This document shows positions 1 through 6,975 of a DNA stretch of 14,437 nucleotides, piece after piece; position 1 is the first letter of the stretch, and every line of letters starts with the position of its first letter. The stretch spans positions 1 through 14,437 of the forward strand of contig CAJJBS010000099.1 of assembly GCA_905182385.1 (NCBI GenBank), given 5' to 3'. The translations under genes were made by a program, and so were the position numbers. This DNA is from Fidelibacterota bacterium TCS55 (GTDB taxonomy: Bacteria > Fidelibacterota > Marinisomatia > Marinisomatales > TCS55). The notes under the pieces were generated by a model. That model made no database searches. It worked only from the letters and a program-made list of their open reading frames with translations, and was not told where the DNA came from.

Positions 1-212
1 ATGGTTATCGACCTCAGTTTTATTTTAGAACAACTGATGTAACTGGCGTGGCAACTTTGCCAAGTGGGACTGAGATGGTAATGCCAGGTGACAATGTTGA
101 GTTAGAGATTGAATTAATAACACCAATTGCAATGGATAAAGAGCTTCGTTTTGCAATCAGAGAAGGTGGCCATACAGTTGGCGCCGGTGTTGTAACAGAG
201 ATAGTAGAATAA
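1..212 (+). CDS. tuf: Elongation factor Tu, C-terminal fragment (5' end outside window)
   Basis: EF-Tu is the GTPase that delivers aminoacyl-tRNA to the ribosomal A site. Only its last 69 residues are here, read in the frame whose first full codon is at base 3; the ATG at bases 1-3 is out of frame and is chance. The fragment is the C-terminal beta-barrel domain III, beginning GYRPQFYFRTTDVTG, then MVMPGDNVEL, LRFAIREGGHTVGAG, and ending at TAA 210-212. These are near-invariant EF-Tu segments. The usual Arg after EGG is His here. It lies 13 bases upstream of rpsJ, the common end of the str operon (fusA-tuf) running into the S10 block, so it probably belongs to the same transcript. The family identity is certain; the gene is incomplete only because the window cuts it. 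Confidence 0.97.
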   Translation, partial: GYRPQFYFRTTDVTGVATLPSGTEMVMPGDNVELEIELITPIAMDKELRFAIREGGHTVGAGVVTEIVE

Positions 213-225
213 GGTAGCATTAATT

Positions 226-534
226 TTGGCTAAACAAACAATACGAATTAGTTTAAAGGCTTACGATCATTCATTGATTGATAAGTCAACTGAAAAAATA
301 GTTAAGACTGCTAAGTCAACGGGCGCAGTTATTTCTGGTCCTATCCCTTTGCCAACTAAAAGAACAATTTATACTGTTCTTAGATCGCCATTTGTTGATA
401 AAAAATCACGTGAGCAATTTCAAACTAAAATTCACAAACGTTTAATAGATATTTTAAACTCTACTCCTAAGACTGTCGAAGCATTAATGAAGCTTGATTT
501 GCCAGCTGGTGTTGACATAGAAATAAAAGTTTAA
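226..534 (+). CDS. rpsJ: 30S ribosomal protein S10 (NusE)
   Basis: S10 sits in the 30S head and also acts as NusE, the partner of NusB and NusG in transcription antitermination and transcription-translation coupling. The 102-residue product has the normal length and the family signatures IRISLKAYDH near the start, GPIPLPTKR around 39-47 and RSPFVDKKSREQF around 53-65. The start is TTG (226-228), because MAKQTIRI is the conserved N-terminus and no in-frame ATG lies nearby. An AAGG at 211-214 overlaps the tuf stop and is rather distant, so initiation may depend on ribosomes finishing tuf. The gap to tuf is 13 bases, leaving no room for the long regulatory leader that precedes rpsJ in E. coli. 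Confidence 0.97.
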   Translation: MAKQTIRISLKAYDHSLIDKSTEKIVKTAKSTGAVISGPIPLPTKRTIYTVLRSPFVDKKSREQFQTKIHKRLIDILNSTPKTVEALMKLDLPAGVDIEIKV

Positions 535-536
535 CA

Positions 537-1154
537 ATGCGTGGATTAATTGGTAAGAAGATTGGAATGACTCAAATTTTTAATAACGAAGGTGAATCTA
601 TACCTGTTACTGTAATAGAGGCCGGTCCTTGTGTGGTTACTCAAGTTAAAACAAAAAATCATGATGGCTATGAAGCTATTCAAGTTGGTTTTGGTGTTCG
701 TAAAAGTAAGCATTCAAATAAAGCATTAGATGGGCATTTTAAAAAAGCAAATACAGAATCAAAAAGATATTTAGCAGAATTTGTTCCTGTTCCTGATTAC
801 GCTTACAAAGCAGGTCAAAAATTCAATGTATCTTTATTTAAAGAAGGCGAGTGCGTTGATGTCTCTGGTTCAACTAAGGGTAGAGGTTTTTCTGGAGTTA
901 TGAAAAGGCATGGTTTCGCCGGTGGTCCTAAGACTCATGGTCAAAGAGAGCATCCTAGATCTGCTGGTTCTATTGGTCAAGCATCTGATCCTTCTAGGGT
1001 TTTCAAAGGAATGAAGATGGCGGGTCAGTATGGAAATAAGCGAATGACTGTAAGAAACTTAGAAGTAGTTTCTGTAGATAAGGATAAAAATTATATTTTG
1101 CTTAAGGGAGCTGTCCCTGGAGCAAAAAATGGAATTATTTATATTACAAAGTAA
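537..1154 (+). CDS. rplC: 50S ribosomal protein L3
   Basis: L3 is a primary 23S rRNA-binding protein needed early in 50S assembly; its long loop reaches towards the peptidyl-transferase centre. The product is 205 residues, the normal length. It opens MRGLIGKKIGMTQIF and carries the loop motifs GRGFSGVMKRHGF (about 116-127), GSIGQ (144-148) and KMAGQYGN (160-167). Gln148 aligns with the E. coli Gln150 that PrmB methylates; whether this host modifies it cannot be told here. The ATG starts two bases after the rpsJ stop and no convincing Shine-Dalgarno is seen, so translation is probably coupled to rpsJ. It is followed by rplD after a single base. Confidence 0.98.
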   Translation: MRGLIGKKIGMTQIFNNEGESIPVTVIEAGPCVVTQVKTKNHDGYEAIQVGFGVRKSKHSNKALDGHFKKANTESKRYLAEFVPVPDYAYKAGQKFNVSLFKEGECVDVSGSTKGRGFSGVMKRHGFAGGPKTHGQREHPRSAGSIGQASDPSRVFKGMKMAGQYGNKRMTVRNLEVVSVDKDKNYILLKGAVPGAKNGIIYITK

Positions 1155-1155
1155 G

Positions 1156-1788
1156 ATGAAAATAAAAGTATTAAAAAAAGATGGAACTAAAGGTACTTCA
1201 GTGACAGTAGATGATTCTGTATTTGGTATAAAGCCAAATGAAAGTGTTGTTCATCAAGCTGTTGTTGCTGAGTTAGCTAATGGTAGGCAAGGCACACATG
1301 CTTCAAAAAATAGATCAGCAGTTAGAGGTGGTGGTAGAAAACCTTTTAAACAGAAGGGTCGGGGAGTAGCTAGAGCAGGTACTACAAGATCGCCAATTTG
1401 GAAAGGTGGTGGTGTAGTTTTTGGTCCAGAGCCGCATGGCTATGAGACTAAAATGCCAAAGAAAATGCGACGTTTAGCGCGTCGATCAGTATTGTCTGAT
1501 AAAGCGAGTGCTGGAGATTTAGTTGTTGTAGAGGAGATAGTAGTTAGTAATGGTAAAACAAAAGAATTTATTGAAATATTAAAATCTTTAAGCTTGTATG
1601 GTAAAAAACTAACTATCTTAGTATCTGCTGAGAATGAAAAAGTTTTTCTTGCTGCTCGAAATATTCCAAATATTTATGTTATTGAAGCAACCTCTGCTAG
1701 TACTTATGATCTATTAGATTGTGAAGTTCTTTTATTTGAAAAAGCAGGTCTAGCATTGTTAAATGATTCATTGATGGTTAAATCCTAA
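1156..1788 (+). CDS. rplD: 50S ribosomal protein L4
   Basis: L4 binds domain I of 23S rRNA and its long loop lines the nascent-peptide exit tunnel. In E. coli it also represses its own operon through the S10 leader, which is absent here. I chose the ATG at 1156 (MKIKVLKKDG), one base after the L3 stop. The in-frame ATG at 1129 would add nine residues inside the L3 gene that do not look like L4. The product is then 210 residues, normal for the family. The tunnel loop is residues about 42-95, with GGGRKPFKQKGRGVARAG, SPIWKGGGVVFGP. The C-terminal globular part (about 100-210) is intact. The stop overlaps the next start as TAATG. Confidence 0.97.
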   Translation: MKIKVLKKDGTKGTSVTVDDSVFGIKPNESVVHQAVVAELANGRQGTHASKNRSAVRGGGRKPFKQKGRGVARAGTTRSPIWKGGGVVFGPEPHGYETKMPKKMRRLARRSVLSDKASAGDLVVVEEIVVSNGKTKEFIEILKSLSLYGKKLTILVSAENEKVFLAARNIPNIYVIEATSASTYDLLDCEVLLFEKAGLALLNDSLMVKS

Positions 1789-2108
1789 TGTCTTATCAGA
1801 AAATAATTATTAGGCCGCTTCTTACAGAAAAATTAAGTCGCTTAGAAGAGTCAGAACTCAAGTATGCTTTTCAAGTAGTGAAAGGTGTTAATAAAATTGA
1901 AATTAAAAGAGCAATCGAACAAAAATTTGATGTTGAGGTTAAAAAAGTTGCTACAATGAATCGTATTGGCAAAGATAAAAATATGACCGTTAAAAGTGGT
2001 GGGCGTACAATACGTACTCACGGTAGTAAGGCTAGTTGGAAAAAGGCAATAGTAACTCTAAAAGAAGGTAATTCGATCAATCTTCTAGAAAATGATGTGG
2101 TAGAATAG
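1788..2108 (+). CDS. rplW: 50S ribosomal protein L23
   Basis: L23 lies at the exit of the peptide tunnel, where it is the docking site for trigger factor and signal recognition particle. The 106-residue product has the family N-terminus IIIRPLLTEK (about 6-15), followed by KYAFQVVKGVNKIEIKRAIE and the extended loop with VNR-like region MNRIGKDKN and a basic stretch. The ATG overlaps the rplD stop by one base (TAATG), and its own stop overlaps the GTG start of rplB by one base (TAGTG), so both junctions look translationally coupled. Length and sequence are ordinary. Confidence 0.96.
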   Translation: MSYQKIIIRPLLTEKLSRLEESELKYAFQVVKGVNKIEIKRAIEQKFDVEVKKVATMNRIGKDKNMTVKSGGRTIRTHGSKASWKKAIVTLKEGNSINLLENDVVE

Positions 2109-2932
2109 TGGGTATAAGAACTATAAAACCAACAACTCCAGGAAATAGATTTGCGACAAGGTCTGATTTCGCTGAGATTACTAAAGGTACTCCTGAAAAA
2201 AGTTTAACTGTTGCAATAAGAAAAACAGGTGGTCGAAACAATAATGGTAGAATAACTGTTAGACATCGTGGTGGCGGTCATCGTCGTCGTTACAGAATTA
2301 TTGATTTTAAAAGAAATAAATTTGATATACCTGCTAAGGTATCATCGATTGAATATGATCCAAATCGTTCTGCGAATATTGCTTTATTATTTTACGCTGA
2401 TGGTGAAAAAAGATATATTCTTTCACCTTTTGGTATTAAAGTTGGAGATGAATTGATTTCAGGTGAGAATGCGCCTCTTCGTTTGGGAAATTCTCTGCCA
2501 GTTAAAAATATAGCAACGGGAATGTTTATTCATAATATTGAGCTGGTTCCAGGTAGAGGTGGTCAGTTAGCTCGTAGCGCAGGTACGGCAGCGCAAGTAA
2601 TGTCACATGATAGTGGTTTTTCAATTGTTAAGCTACCATCCGGTGAGATTAGGAAAATTGTTGATAAGTGTTTTGTTACTGTAGGAGAAGTTGGAAATAA
2701 ATCGCATGAACAAATTATTTCTGGAAAAGCTGGTCGTAGTCGTTGGCTTGGCAAAAGACCTACTGTGAGAGGTGTTGTTATGAATCCAGTAGATCACCCT
2801 CATGGCGGAGGAGAAGGTAAAACTTCTGGAGGCAGGCATCCTGTTTCACCTTGGGGTCAACCAACAAAAGGTTATAAAACTCGAAAAAAGAATAAAAAAT
2901 CTAATGATTATATCGTGAAGAGGAGAAAGTAA
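2108..2932 (+). CDS. rplB: 50S ribosomal protein L2
   Basis: L2 is a large, highly conserved 23S rRNA-binding protein needed for subunit association and peptidyl-transferase activity. The product is 274 residues, full length. The N-terminal OB-like domain contains RHRGGGHRRRYRIIDFKR (about 52-69). The SH3-like domain contains ELVPGRGGQLARSAGT (about 145-160). The C-terminal region has NPVDHPHGGGEGK (226-238); His230 aligns with the conserved E. coli His229. The start is GTG at 2108 (MGIRTIKPTTPG), overlapping the rplW stop by one base. An AGGAG at the end of the gene serves the following rpsS. Confidence 0.98.
   Translation: MGIRTIKPTTPGNRFATRSDFAEITKGTPEKSLTVAIRKTGGRNNNGRITVRHRGGGHRRRYRIIDFKRNKFDIPAKVSSIEYDPNRSANIALLFYADGEKRYILSPFGIKVGDELISGENAPLRLGNSLPVKNIATGMFIHNIELVPGRGGQLARSAGTAAQVMSHDSGFSIVKLPSGEIRKIVDKCFVTVGEVGNKSHEQIISGKAGRSRWLGKRPTVRGVVMNPVDHPHGGGEGKTSGGRHPVSPWGQPTKGYKTRKKNKKSNDYIVKRRK
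2921..2925 (+). promoter_or_regulatory. Shine-Dalgarno site of rpsS
   Basis: AGGAG lies inside the last codons of rplB, eight bases before the rpsS ATG at 2934. It is one of the clear Shine-Dalgarno sites in this operon and fixes the rpsS start. Confidence 0.7.
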
Positions 2933-2933
2933 A

Positions 2934-3203
2934 ATGGCCCGTTCATTAAAAAAAGGTCCATTCGTTGATGTAAAGCTTCAAAAAAAAGTTGATAAAATGA
3001 ATGAAGGGACTAAAAAGCAAGTTATAAAAACATGGTCACGTCGCTCAATGATAACCCCTGATTTTGTAGGTCATACTTTTGCAGTTCATAATGGCAATAA
3101 ATTTATTCCTGTTTTTGTATATGAGAATATGGTTGGTCATAAGTTAGGTGAATTTTCACCAACTCGTACCTTCAGACTTCATTCTGGAGATAGAAAGAAA
3201 TAA
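2934..3203 (+). CDS. rpsS: 30S ribosomal protein S19
   Basis: S19 forms a dimer with S13 in the 30S head and contacts the A-site tRNA region and the intersubunit bridges. The 89-residue product has the family signatures MARSLKKGPFVD at the start, KTWSRRSMITPDFVGHTFAVHNG in the middle (about 33-55) and GHKLGEFSPTRTF (68-80). The ATG is one base after the rplB stop and has a good AGGAG eight bases upstream. The next gene, rplV, begins one base after the stop. Nothing is unusual. Confidence 0.98.
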   Translation: MARSLKKGPFVDVKLQKKVDKMNEGTKKQVIKTWSRRSMITPDFVGHTFAVHNGNKFIPVFVYENMVGHKLGEFSPTRTFRLHSGDRKK

Positions 3204-3204
3204 G

Positions 3205-3552
3205 ATGGAAGCAAAAGCAATCACTCGCCATATACGCCAGTCTCCTCGTAAGATAAGAATAGTCTTAGATGAAGTGAGAGGCTGTGGAGCTGAAGAAGCC
3301 TTGAATTATTTACATTTCTCTAAGGCTAAAGCTTCTGTATATATTGAAAAAACGCTACGTTCTGCTATTTCAAACCTTTTAAATAAATCTGATAACTCAG
3401 ATTTAAATACTGAAAATATAAGAGTAAAAGAATGTTATGCTGATGGTGGACCTCATATGAAACGTTTTAGAGCAGCTTCAATGGGTAGAATTTCTAAATT
3501 AAACAAACCAACAGCTCATTTGACTGTTGTAGTTGTAGATAGCAATAACTAG
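3205..3552 (+). CDS. rplV: 50S ribosomal protein L22
   Basis: L22 binds several 23S rRNA domains, and its beta-hairpin helps form the constriction of the exit tunnel where macrolides bind. I start it at ATG 3205 (MEAKAITRHIRQSPRK), one base after the rpsS stop. An upstream in-frame ATG at 3148 would add 19 non-family residues inside rpsS. The product is 115 residues. The tunnel hairpin has MKR at 85-87 (the triplet whose loss gives macrolide resistance in E. coli is present), followed by FRAASMGRI, where many relatives have Pro instead of the first Ala. The C-terminus is HLTVVVVDSNN. The next gene, rpsC, follows after nine bases. Confidence 0.96.
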   Translation: MEAKAITRHIRQSPRKIRIVLDEVRGCGAEEALNYLHFSKAKASVYIEKTLRSAISNLLNKSDNSDLNTENIRVKECYADGGPHMKRFRAASMGRISKLNKPTAHLTVVVVDSNN

Positions 3553-3557
3553 GGGGA
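3552..3557 (+). promoter_or_regulatory. G-rich Shine-Dalgarno site of rpsC
   Basis: The run GGGGGA begins at the last base of the rplV stop codon and lies four bases before the rpsC TTG at 3562. A purine-rich block this strong is uncommon in the operon and supports the TTG start. Confidence 0.55.
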
Positions 3558-3561
3558 TTTT

Positions 3562-4188
3562 TTGGGCCAAAAAACACATCCAGTAGGTTTTAGATTACAA
3601 ATAAATAAGAATTGGCGTTCAACTTGGTTTGCAGGTGCTTCATTTGCAAAAGGATTAGAAGAAGATGTTCGTATCCGTAAATATATTAAAGTCCGTTTAC
3701 CGAATGCTGGTATTTCAAGAGTTGAGATAAGTAGATCTTCAAAATCTGTAACTGTAACTGTTCATACTGCAAGGCCTGGTATTGTTATTGGTAAAGGTGG
3801 CGAAGAAGTTAATAGGCTGAAAGATGAAATTAAACAGCTTACAAAAAAGAAAATTCAAATAAATATTTCAGAAGTTAAGCGTCCGGAATTAGATGCTGCA
3901 TTAGTTGGTTCAAATATTGGACATCAATTACAAAAAAAAGTATCATACCGAAGAGTAGTGAATAAAGTTATTCAATCTACAATGCGGATGGGTGCAGAGG
4001 GTATCCGTGTTAATGTTGCAGGTAGATTAGGTGGTGCGGAAATAGCAAGAAGCGAAAAATTTTCACAAGGGAAAGTGCCATTGCATACACTAAGAGCAGA
4101 AATAGATTATGTTCTTACAGAGGTGCCGACTCAGTATGGAATTATTGGAATTAAAGTTTGGATTTGCAAAGGTCAATCAACTAGATAA
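3562..4188 (+). CDS. rpsC: 30S ribosomal protein S3
   Basis: S3 lies at the mRNA entry channel of the 30S subunit and contributes to the ribosomal helicase activity. The product is 208 residues, shorter than the 233 of E. coli because the variable C-terminal tail is brief; it ends KVWICKGQSTR. It opens MGQKTHPVGFRL, has a KH domain with GIVIGKGG (73-80) and a C-terminal S3 domain with GRLGGAEIARSE. The start is TTG (3562-3564), required because MGQKTHP is the invariant N-terminus and no other start is available. A G-rich site lies just upstream. Everything conserved in the family is present, so I see the short tail as normal variation and not truncation. Confidence 0.97.
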   Translation: MGQKTHPVGFRLQINKNWRSTWFAGASFAKGLEEDVRIRKYIKVRLPNAGISRVEISRSSKSVTVTVHTARPGIVIGKGGEEVNRLKDEIKQLTKKKIQINISEVKRPELDAALVGSNIGHQLQKKVSYRRVVNKVIQSTMRMGAEGIRVNVAGRLGGAEIARSEKFSQGKVPLHTLRAEIDYVLTEVPTQYGIIGIKVWICKGQSTR

Positions 4189-4194
4189 AAAATT

Positions 4195-4608
4195 ATGTTA
4201 GAACCTAAAAAAACAAAATTTCGTAGACATCATCGTGGAAACCGTAAAGGGATGGCTAAAGGTGGTGACTATGTAGCATTTGGCACATATGGACTTAAAG
4301 CTGTAGAGGCTGGATGGGTTACTGGTAGACAAATTGAAGCTTGTCGTATATCAATTACGCGTGTTATTAGAAAAATAGGTAAAATGTGGATTCGTATTTT
4401 TCCGGATAAACCTATTACAAAGAAACCTGCTGAAACAAGAATGGGTAAAGGTAAAGGTTCTCCAGAATATTGGGTTGCAGTCGTAAAGCCAGGGCGAATT
4501 TTATTTGAAGTTGAAGGTGTTGATCGTGCTGGAGCTGAAGAAGCATTTCATAATGCATCGCATAAGCTTCCAATTAAAACAAAAATTGTAGGTAGAAGAG
4601 AAGTATGA
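4195..4608 (+). CDS. rplP: 50S ribosomal protein L16
   Basis: L16 binds near the A site of the 50S subunit and helps position tRNA and assemble the late subunit. The 137-residue product begins MLEPKKTKFRRHHRGNRKG, and has GLKAVEAGWVTGRQIEACR (33-51) and RMGKGKGSPEYWVA (82-95). Arg82 aligns with E. coli Arg81, the residue hydroxylated by the oxygenase YcfD/RoxA; no claim is made for this host. The ATG follows the rpsC stop by six bases with only a weak AT-rich leader. The stop overlaps the next gene. Confidence 0.97.
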   Translation: MLEPKKTKFRRHHRGNRKGMAKGGDYVAFGTYGLKAVEAGWVTGRQIEACRISITRVIRKIGKMWIRIFPDKPITKKPAETRMGKGKGSPEYWVAVVKPGRILFEVEGVDRAGAEEAFHNASHKLPIKTKIVGRREV

Positions 4609-4823
4609 TGAAAAAACAAGCATTGAATGATTTGACTTTTTTAGATATTGATGAGAAATTGAAAGTCAATGAAGAAGCTCTTCAAAACTTACGTTTTCAA
4701 AAAGCTCTTCAGCAGTTAGAAAACCCTATAAAAATTAACCATCTAAAAAAAGAAATTGCTCAATTGAAAACAATTAAAAAAGAATTTAATCTTGGTCTGC
4801 GTACTAAAAAGGATGATAAATAA
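4605..4823 (+). CDS. rpmC: 50S ribosomal protein L29
   Basis: L29 sits beside L23 at the tunnel exit. The 72-residue product is a short helical hairpin typical of the family, with LNDLTFLDIDEKL, EALQNLRFQKALQQLENPIKI in two segments and a basic end. Two adjacent ATG codons are possible starts: 4605 (overlapping the rplP stop as ATGA) and 4608 (one-base overlap). They differ only by one Met, and either would be coupled to rplP. Sequence conservation in L29 is low, so the assignment rests also on its fixed place between rplP and rpsQ. Confidence 0.94.
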   Translation: MMKKQALNDLTFLDIDEKLKVNEEALQNLRFQKALQQLENPIKINHLKKEIAQLKTIKKEFNLGLRTKKDDK

Positions 4824-4825
4824 TC

Positions 4826-5089
4826 ATGGTTGATAGAAAAAGACAGTCCATGGTTGGTGAAGTTGTTAGTGATAAAATGCAAAAGACAGTAGTAGTGCAA
4901 GTCACTAGAAAGATTCCTCATCCAGTTTATAAAAAATTTGTTAAGAGATTTAAAAAATTTCAAGTACATGTTGAGTCTGTTGAGCCAAAATTAGGTGACA
5001 TAGTAAAAATTAGTTCTATACGACCTATTAGTAAAAATAAAAGATGGCGTGTTAGTGAAATAGTACGTAAATCTATTAAAATTGGGTAA
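4826..5089 (+). CDS. rpsQ: 30S ribosomal protein S17
   Basis: S17 is a primary 16S rRNA-binding protein with an OB fold, needed early in 30S assembly. The 87-residue product has the family motifs GEVVSDKMQKTVVVQV (about 11-26), RKIPHPVYKKFVKR (28-41) and the final strand DIVKISSIRPISKNKRWRV. The ATG lies two bases after the rpmC stop, without a clear Shine-Dalgarno. This is the last gene of the classical S10 block; the next gene, rplN, follows after only five bases, so the S10 and spc blocks are fused here. Confidence 0.97.
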   Translation: MVDRKRQSMVGEVVSDKMQKTVVVQVTRKIPHPVYKKFVKRFKKFQVHVESVEPKLGDIVKISSIRPISKNKRWRVSEIVRKSIKIG

Positions 5090-5094
5090 ATAAA

Positions 5095-5463
5095 GTGATA
5101 CAACAAGAAACAAGACTTAAAGTAGCAGATAACTCAGGTGCACGTGAAGTGCTTTGTTTTAAAGTGTTGGGTGGAAGTCGTCGTCGATATGCATCCCTAG
5201 GAGATTTAATTGTTGTTACTGTAAAGCAAGCGATTCCTGGTGGAATTGTTAAAAAAGGACAAGTAACGAGAGCTGTTGTTGTTAGAACCAGAAAAGAAGT
5301 CCGACGTTCGGATGGTAGTTATATACGCTTTGATGACAATGCAGCTGTTCTCTTGAATACAGCAGGTGAGCCAAGAGGAACCAGAGTGCTTGGGCCTGTT
5401 GCTAGAGAGTTACGTGATAGTGGATATATGAAAATTGTATCAATGGCTCCTGAGGTAATTTAA
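5095..5463 (+). CDS. rplN: 50S ribosomal protein L14
   Basis: L14 contacts 16S rRNA in an intersubunit bridge and is the binding site of the silencing factor RsfS in other bacteria. The product is 122 residues, the exact common length. It has MIQQETRLKVADNSGAREV at the start, IPGGIVKKGQVTRAVVVRT (about 43-61) and the C-terminal ELRDSGYMKIVSMAPEVI. The start is GTG at 5095, which is the only codon giving the conserved N-terminus. It lies five bases after rpsQ. The stop overlaps rplX as TAATG. Confidence 0.98.
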   Translation: MIQQETRLKVADNSGAREVLCFKVLGGSRRRYASLGDLIVVTVKQAIPGGIVKKGQVTRAVVVRTRKEVRRSDGSYIRFDDNAAVLLNTAGEPRGTRVLGPVARELRDSGYMKIVSMAPEVI

Positions 5464-5768
5464 TGCATATTAAATCAGGAATGACAGTTCGTGTTATTAG
5501 GGGTAATAATAGAGGCCAAGAAGGTAAGATTTTGTTCGCTTTTCCTAAAAAAGAAAGAGTGATTATTGAGGGAGTTAATTTAATTAAAAGGCATACAAAG
5601 CCTTCGCAGGATAATCCTCAAGGTGGTATTGTTGAAAAAGAAGCTTCTATGCATATATCAAATTTAATGGTATTGCACTCAGGTAAACCTACACGAATAG
5701 GTTATAAAAAATTAGATGATGGTACTAAGGTTAGAATTGCTAATAAAACTGGTGAAGAGATTGGTTAA
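5463..5768 (+). CDS. rplX: 50S ribosomal protein L24
   Basis: L24 initiates 50S assembly by binding the 5' region of 23S rRNA. The 101-residue product has a KOW motif near the start (MTVRVIRGNNRGQEGKIL), then GVNLIKRHTKPSQDNPQGGI (about 38-57) and IGYKKLDDGTKVRIANKTGE at the end, all family-typical. The ATG overlaps the rplN stop by one base (TAATG). It is followed after four bases by rplE. In E. coli the region around this junction carries the S8 repressor site; I could not recognise an equivalent structure by eye. Confidence 0.97.
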   Translation: MHIKSGMTVRVIRGNNRGQEGKILFAFPKKERVIIEGVNLIKRHTKPSQDNPQGGIVEKEASMHISNLMVLHSGKPTRIGYKKLDDGTKVRIANKTGEEIG

Positions 5769-5772
5769 GTAG

Positions 5773-6375
5773 ATGGCAAGCAATAAAAATAAATCAACTG
5801 TTTCAAACTTAAAAAATAAATATTTAAGTAAAGTTGTACCTTCAATGTTGGACCATTTTGGTTATAAAAATAAAATGGAAGTACCGAACCTTACTCATAT
5901 ATCAATTAATATGGGTATTGGAGATGGAAAGGATAATCCCAAAAAATTAGAAAGTGCAATTCAAGAATTGACATTGATATCGGGTCAAAAACCTGTAACT
6001 ACAAAAGCTAAGCAAGATATTTCTAATTTTAAAATCCGCAAAGGTTATCCTGTTGGTTGTAAAGTTACGTTGCGTGGCAATCGAATGTATGATTTTATGG
6101 AAAGGTTGATTAGCATAGCTTTACCGCGAACACGTGATTTCAGAGGTTTATCATTTAAATCATTTGATGGACGTGGGAATTATTCATTTGGTGTTAAAGA
6201 GCAAATTATTTTTACAGAAATTAATTATGATAGAATTGATAGTATTCGAGGTATGGATATAACATTTTGTACTTCAGCTAAAACAAACGATGAATCTTAT
6301 TGGTTATTAAAATTTATTGGTCTCCCTTTAAGGGATAAGCCGGTTAAAAAAGAAGAGGTTAGTGAAACTGCATAA
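5773..6375 (+). CDS. rplE: 50S ribosomal protein L5, slightly extended at both ends
   Basis: L5 binds 5S rRNA and forms part of the central protuberance, contacting P-site tRNA. The core is clear: KYLSKVVPSMLDHFGYKN, then NMGIGDGKDNPKKLE, then KAKQDISNFKIRKGYPVGCKVTLRG in adjoining pieces, and ALPRTRDFRGLS. The product is 200 residues against about 179 in E. coli. It has a polar N-terminal extension of about nine residues (MASNKNKSTV) and a charged tail (VKKEEVSETA). The start is ATG 5773, four bases after rplX; the next usable in-frame Met lies within the core. The stop overlaps rpsN as TAATG. Confidence 0.97.
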   Translation: MASNKNKSTVSNLKNKYLSKVVPSMLDHFGYKNKMEVPNLTHISINMGIGDGKDNPKKLESAIQELTLISGQKPVTTKAKQDISNFKIRKGYPVGCKVTLRGNRMYDFMERLISIALPRTRDFRGLSFKSFDGRGNYSFGVKEQIIFTEINYDRIDSIRGMDITFCTSAKTNDESYWLLKFIGLPLRDKPVKKEEVSETA

Positions 6376-6560
6376 TGGCAAGAAAATCATTAATAGTTAA
6401 AGCGAAAAGAAAACCCAAATTTAGTTCTAGAGCATATAGTCGCTGTTTTAATTGCGGTCGTGCTGATGGATACTTAAGAAAGTTTGGGCTTTGTAGAATA
6501 TGTTTTAGAGAAATGGCACTGAGGGGTGAAATCCCTGGTGTTACAAAGGCAAGTTGGTAG
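6375..6560 (+). CDS. rpsN: 30S ribosomal protein S14, zinc-binding short type
   Basis: S14 completes the 30S head. This is the short 61-residue form with an intact zinc ribbon: Cys24-X2-Cys27 and Cys40-X2-Cys43, within SRCFNCGRADGYLRKFG and LCRICFRE. The C-terminus GEIPGVTKASW is the family hallmark. The longer zinc-free paralogue, used by many bacteria when zinc is scarce, is not in this window. The ATG overlaps the rplE stop (TAATG), and the end of the gene supplies the AGGAG of rpsH. Confidence 0.98.
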   Translation: MARKSLIVKAKRKPKFSSRAYSRCFNCGRADGYLRKFGLCRICFREMALRGEIPGVTKASW

Positions 6561-6563
6561 GAG
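6559..6563 (+). promoter_or_regulatory. Shine-Dalgarno site of rpsH
   Basis: AGGAG overlaps the rpsN stop codon and is nine bases before ATG 6573 but 15 before the alternative ATG 6579. It therefore favours the upstream start of rpsH. Confidence 0.65.
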
Positions 6564-6572
6564 AATAATTAT

Positions 6573-6971
6573 ATGTCTATGACTGATCCAGTTGCTGATA
6601 TGCTAACTAGAATTCGAAACGGTATGGCTGTTGATAAACGTTTTGTTGACATTCCATCTTCGAATCTTAAAAAGCGTATCGCATTTGTACTTAAACAAGA
6701 GAGCTATATAGAAGATTTTATGTTTGTTAAAGATAAAGTTAAATCTTCAATTCGTATTTTTTTAAAATATGACCATCATGGTAAAGCTGTAATCACTGGT
6801 ATTGAACGAGTAAGCAAGCCAGGAAGAAGAATATATGTAGGTGGCGATCAAATCCCTCGTGTTTTGGATGGTTTGGGTATCGCAATTATATCTACATCTA
6901 AAGGTGTTATTTCTAACAAGGCTGCAAAGCGTATGCGCATTGGTGGCGAAGTGCTTTGTAATATTTGGTAA
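6573..6971 (+). CDS. rpsH: 30S ribosomal protein S8
   Basis: S8 is a primary binder of the central domain of 16S rRNA and, in E. coli, the autogenous repressor of the spc operon. The 132-residue product has TDPVADMLTRIRNGM near the start and the strongly conserved end SKGVISNKAAKRMRIGGEVLC. Two starts are possible, ATG 6573 and ATG 6579; spacing to AGGAG supports the first, giving MSMTDPVAD, while the second would give the MTDPVAD start seen in many relatives. It follows rpsN after 12 bases and precedes rplF by four. Confidence 0.97.
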   Translation: MSMTDPVADMLTRIRNGMAVDKRFVDIPSSNLKKRIAFVLKQESYIEDFMFVKDKVKSSIRIFLKYDHHGKAVITGIERVSKPGRRIYVGGDQIPRVLDGLGIAIISTSKGVISNKAAKRMRIGGEVLCNIW

Positions 6972-6975
6972 ATAA

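Noticed and set aside
20..220. 66-codon open frame on the - strand over tuf
   Set aside because: The + strand encodes an unmistakable EF-Tu C-terminus here.
1129..1155. Upstream in-frame ATG that would extend L4 by nine residues
   Set aside because: It lies inside rplC, encodes no L4-like sequence, and ATG 1156 gives the normal N-terminus one base after the L3 stop.
2268..2839. Small open frames on both strands inside rplB
   Set aside because: All overlap the fully conserved L2 coding sequence and have no support of their own.
3148..3204. Upstream in-frame ATG that would extend L22 by 19 residues
   Set aside because: The extension is the rpsS coding region read in another frame; ATG 3205 gives the family N-terminus.
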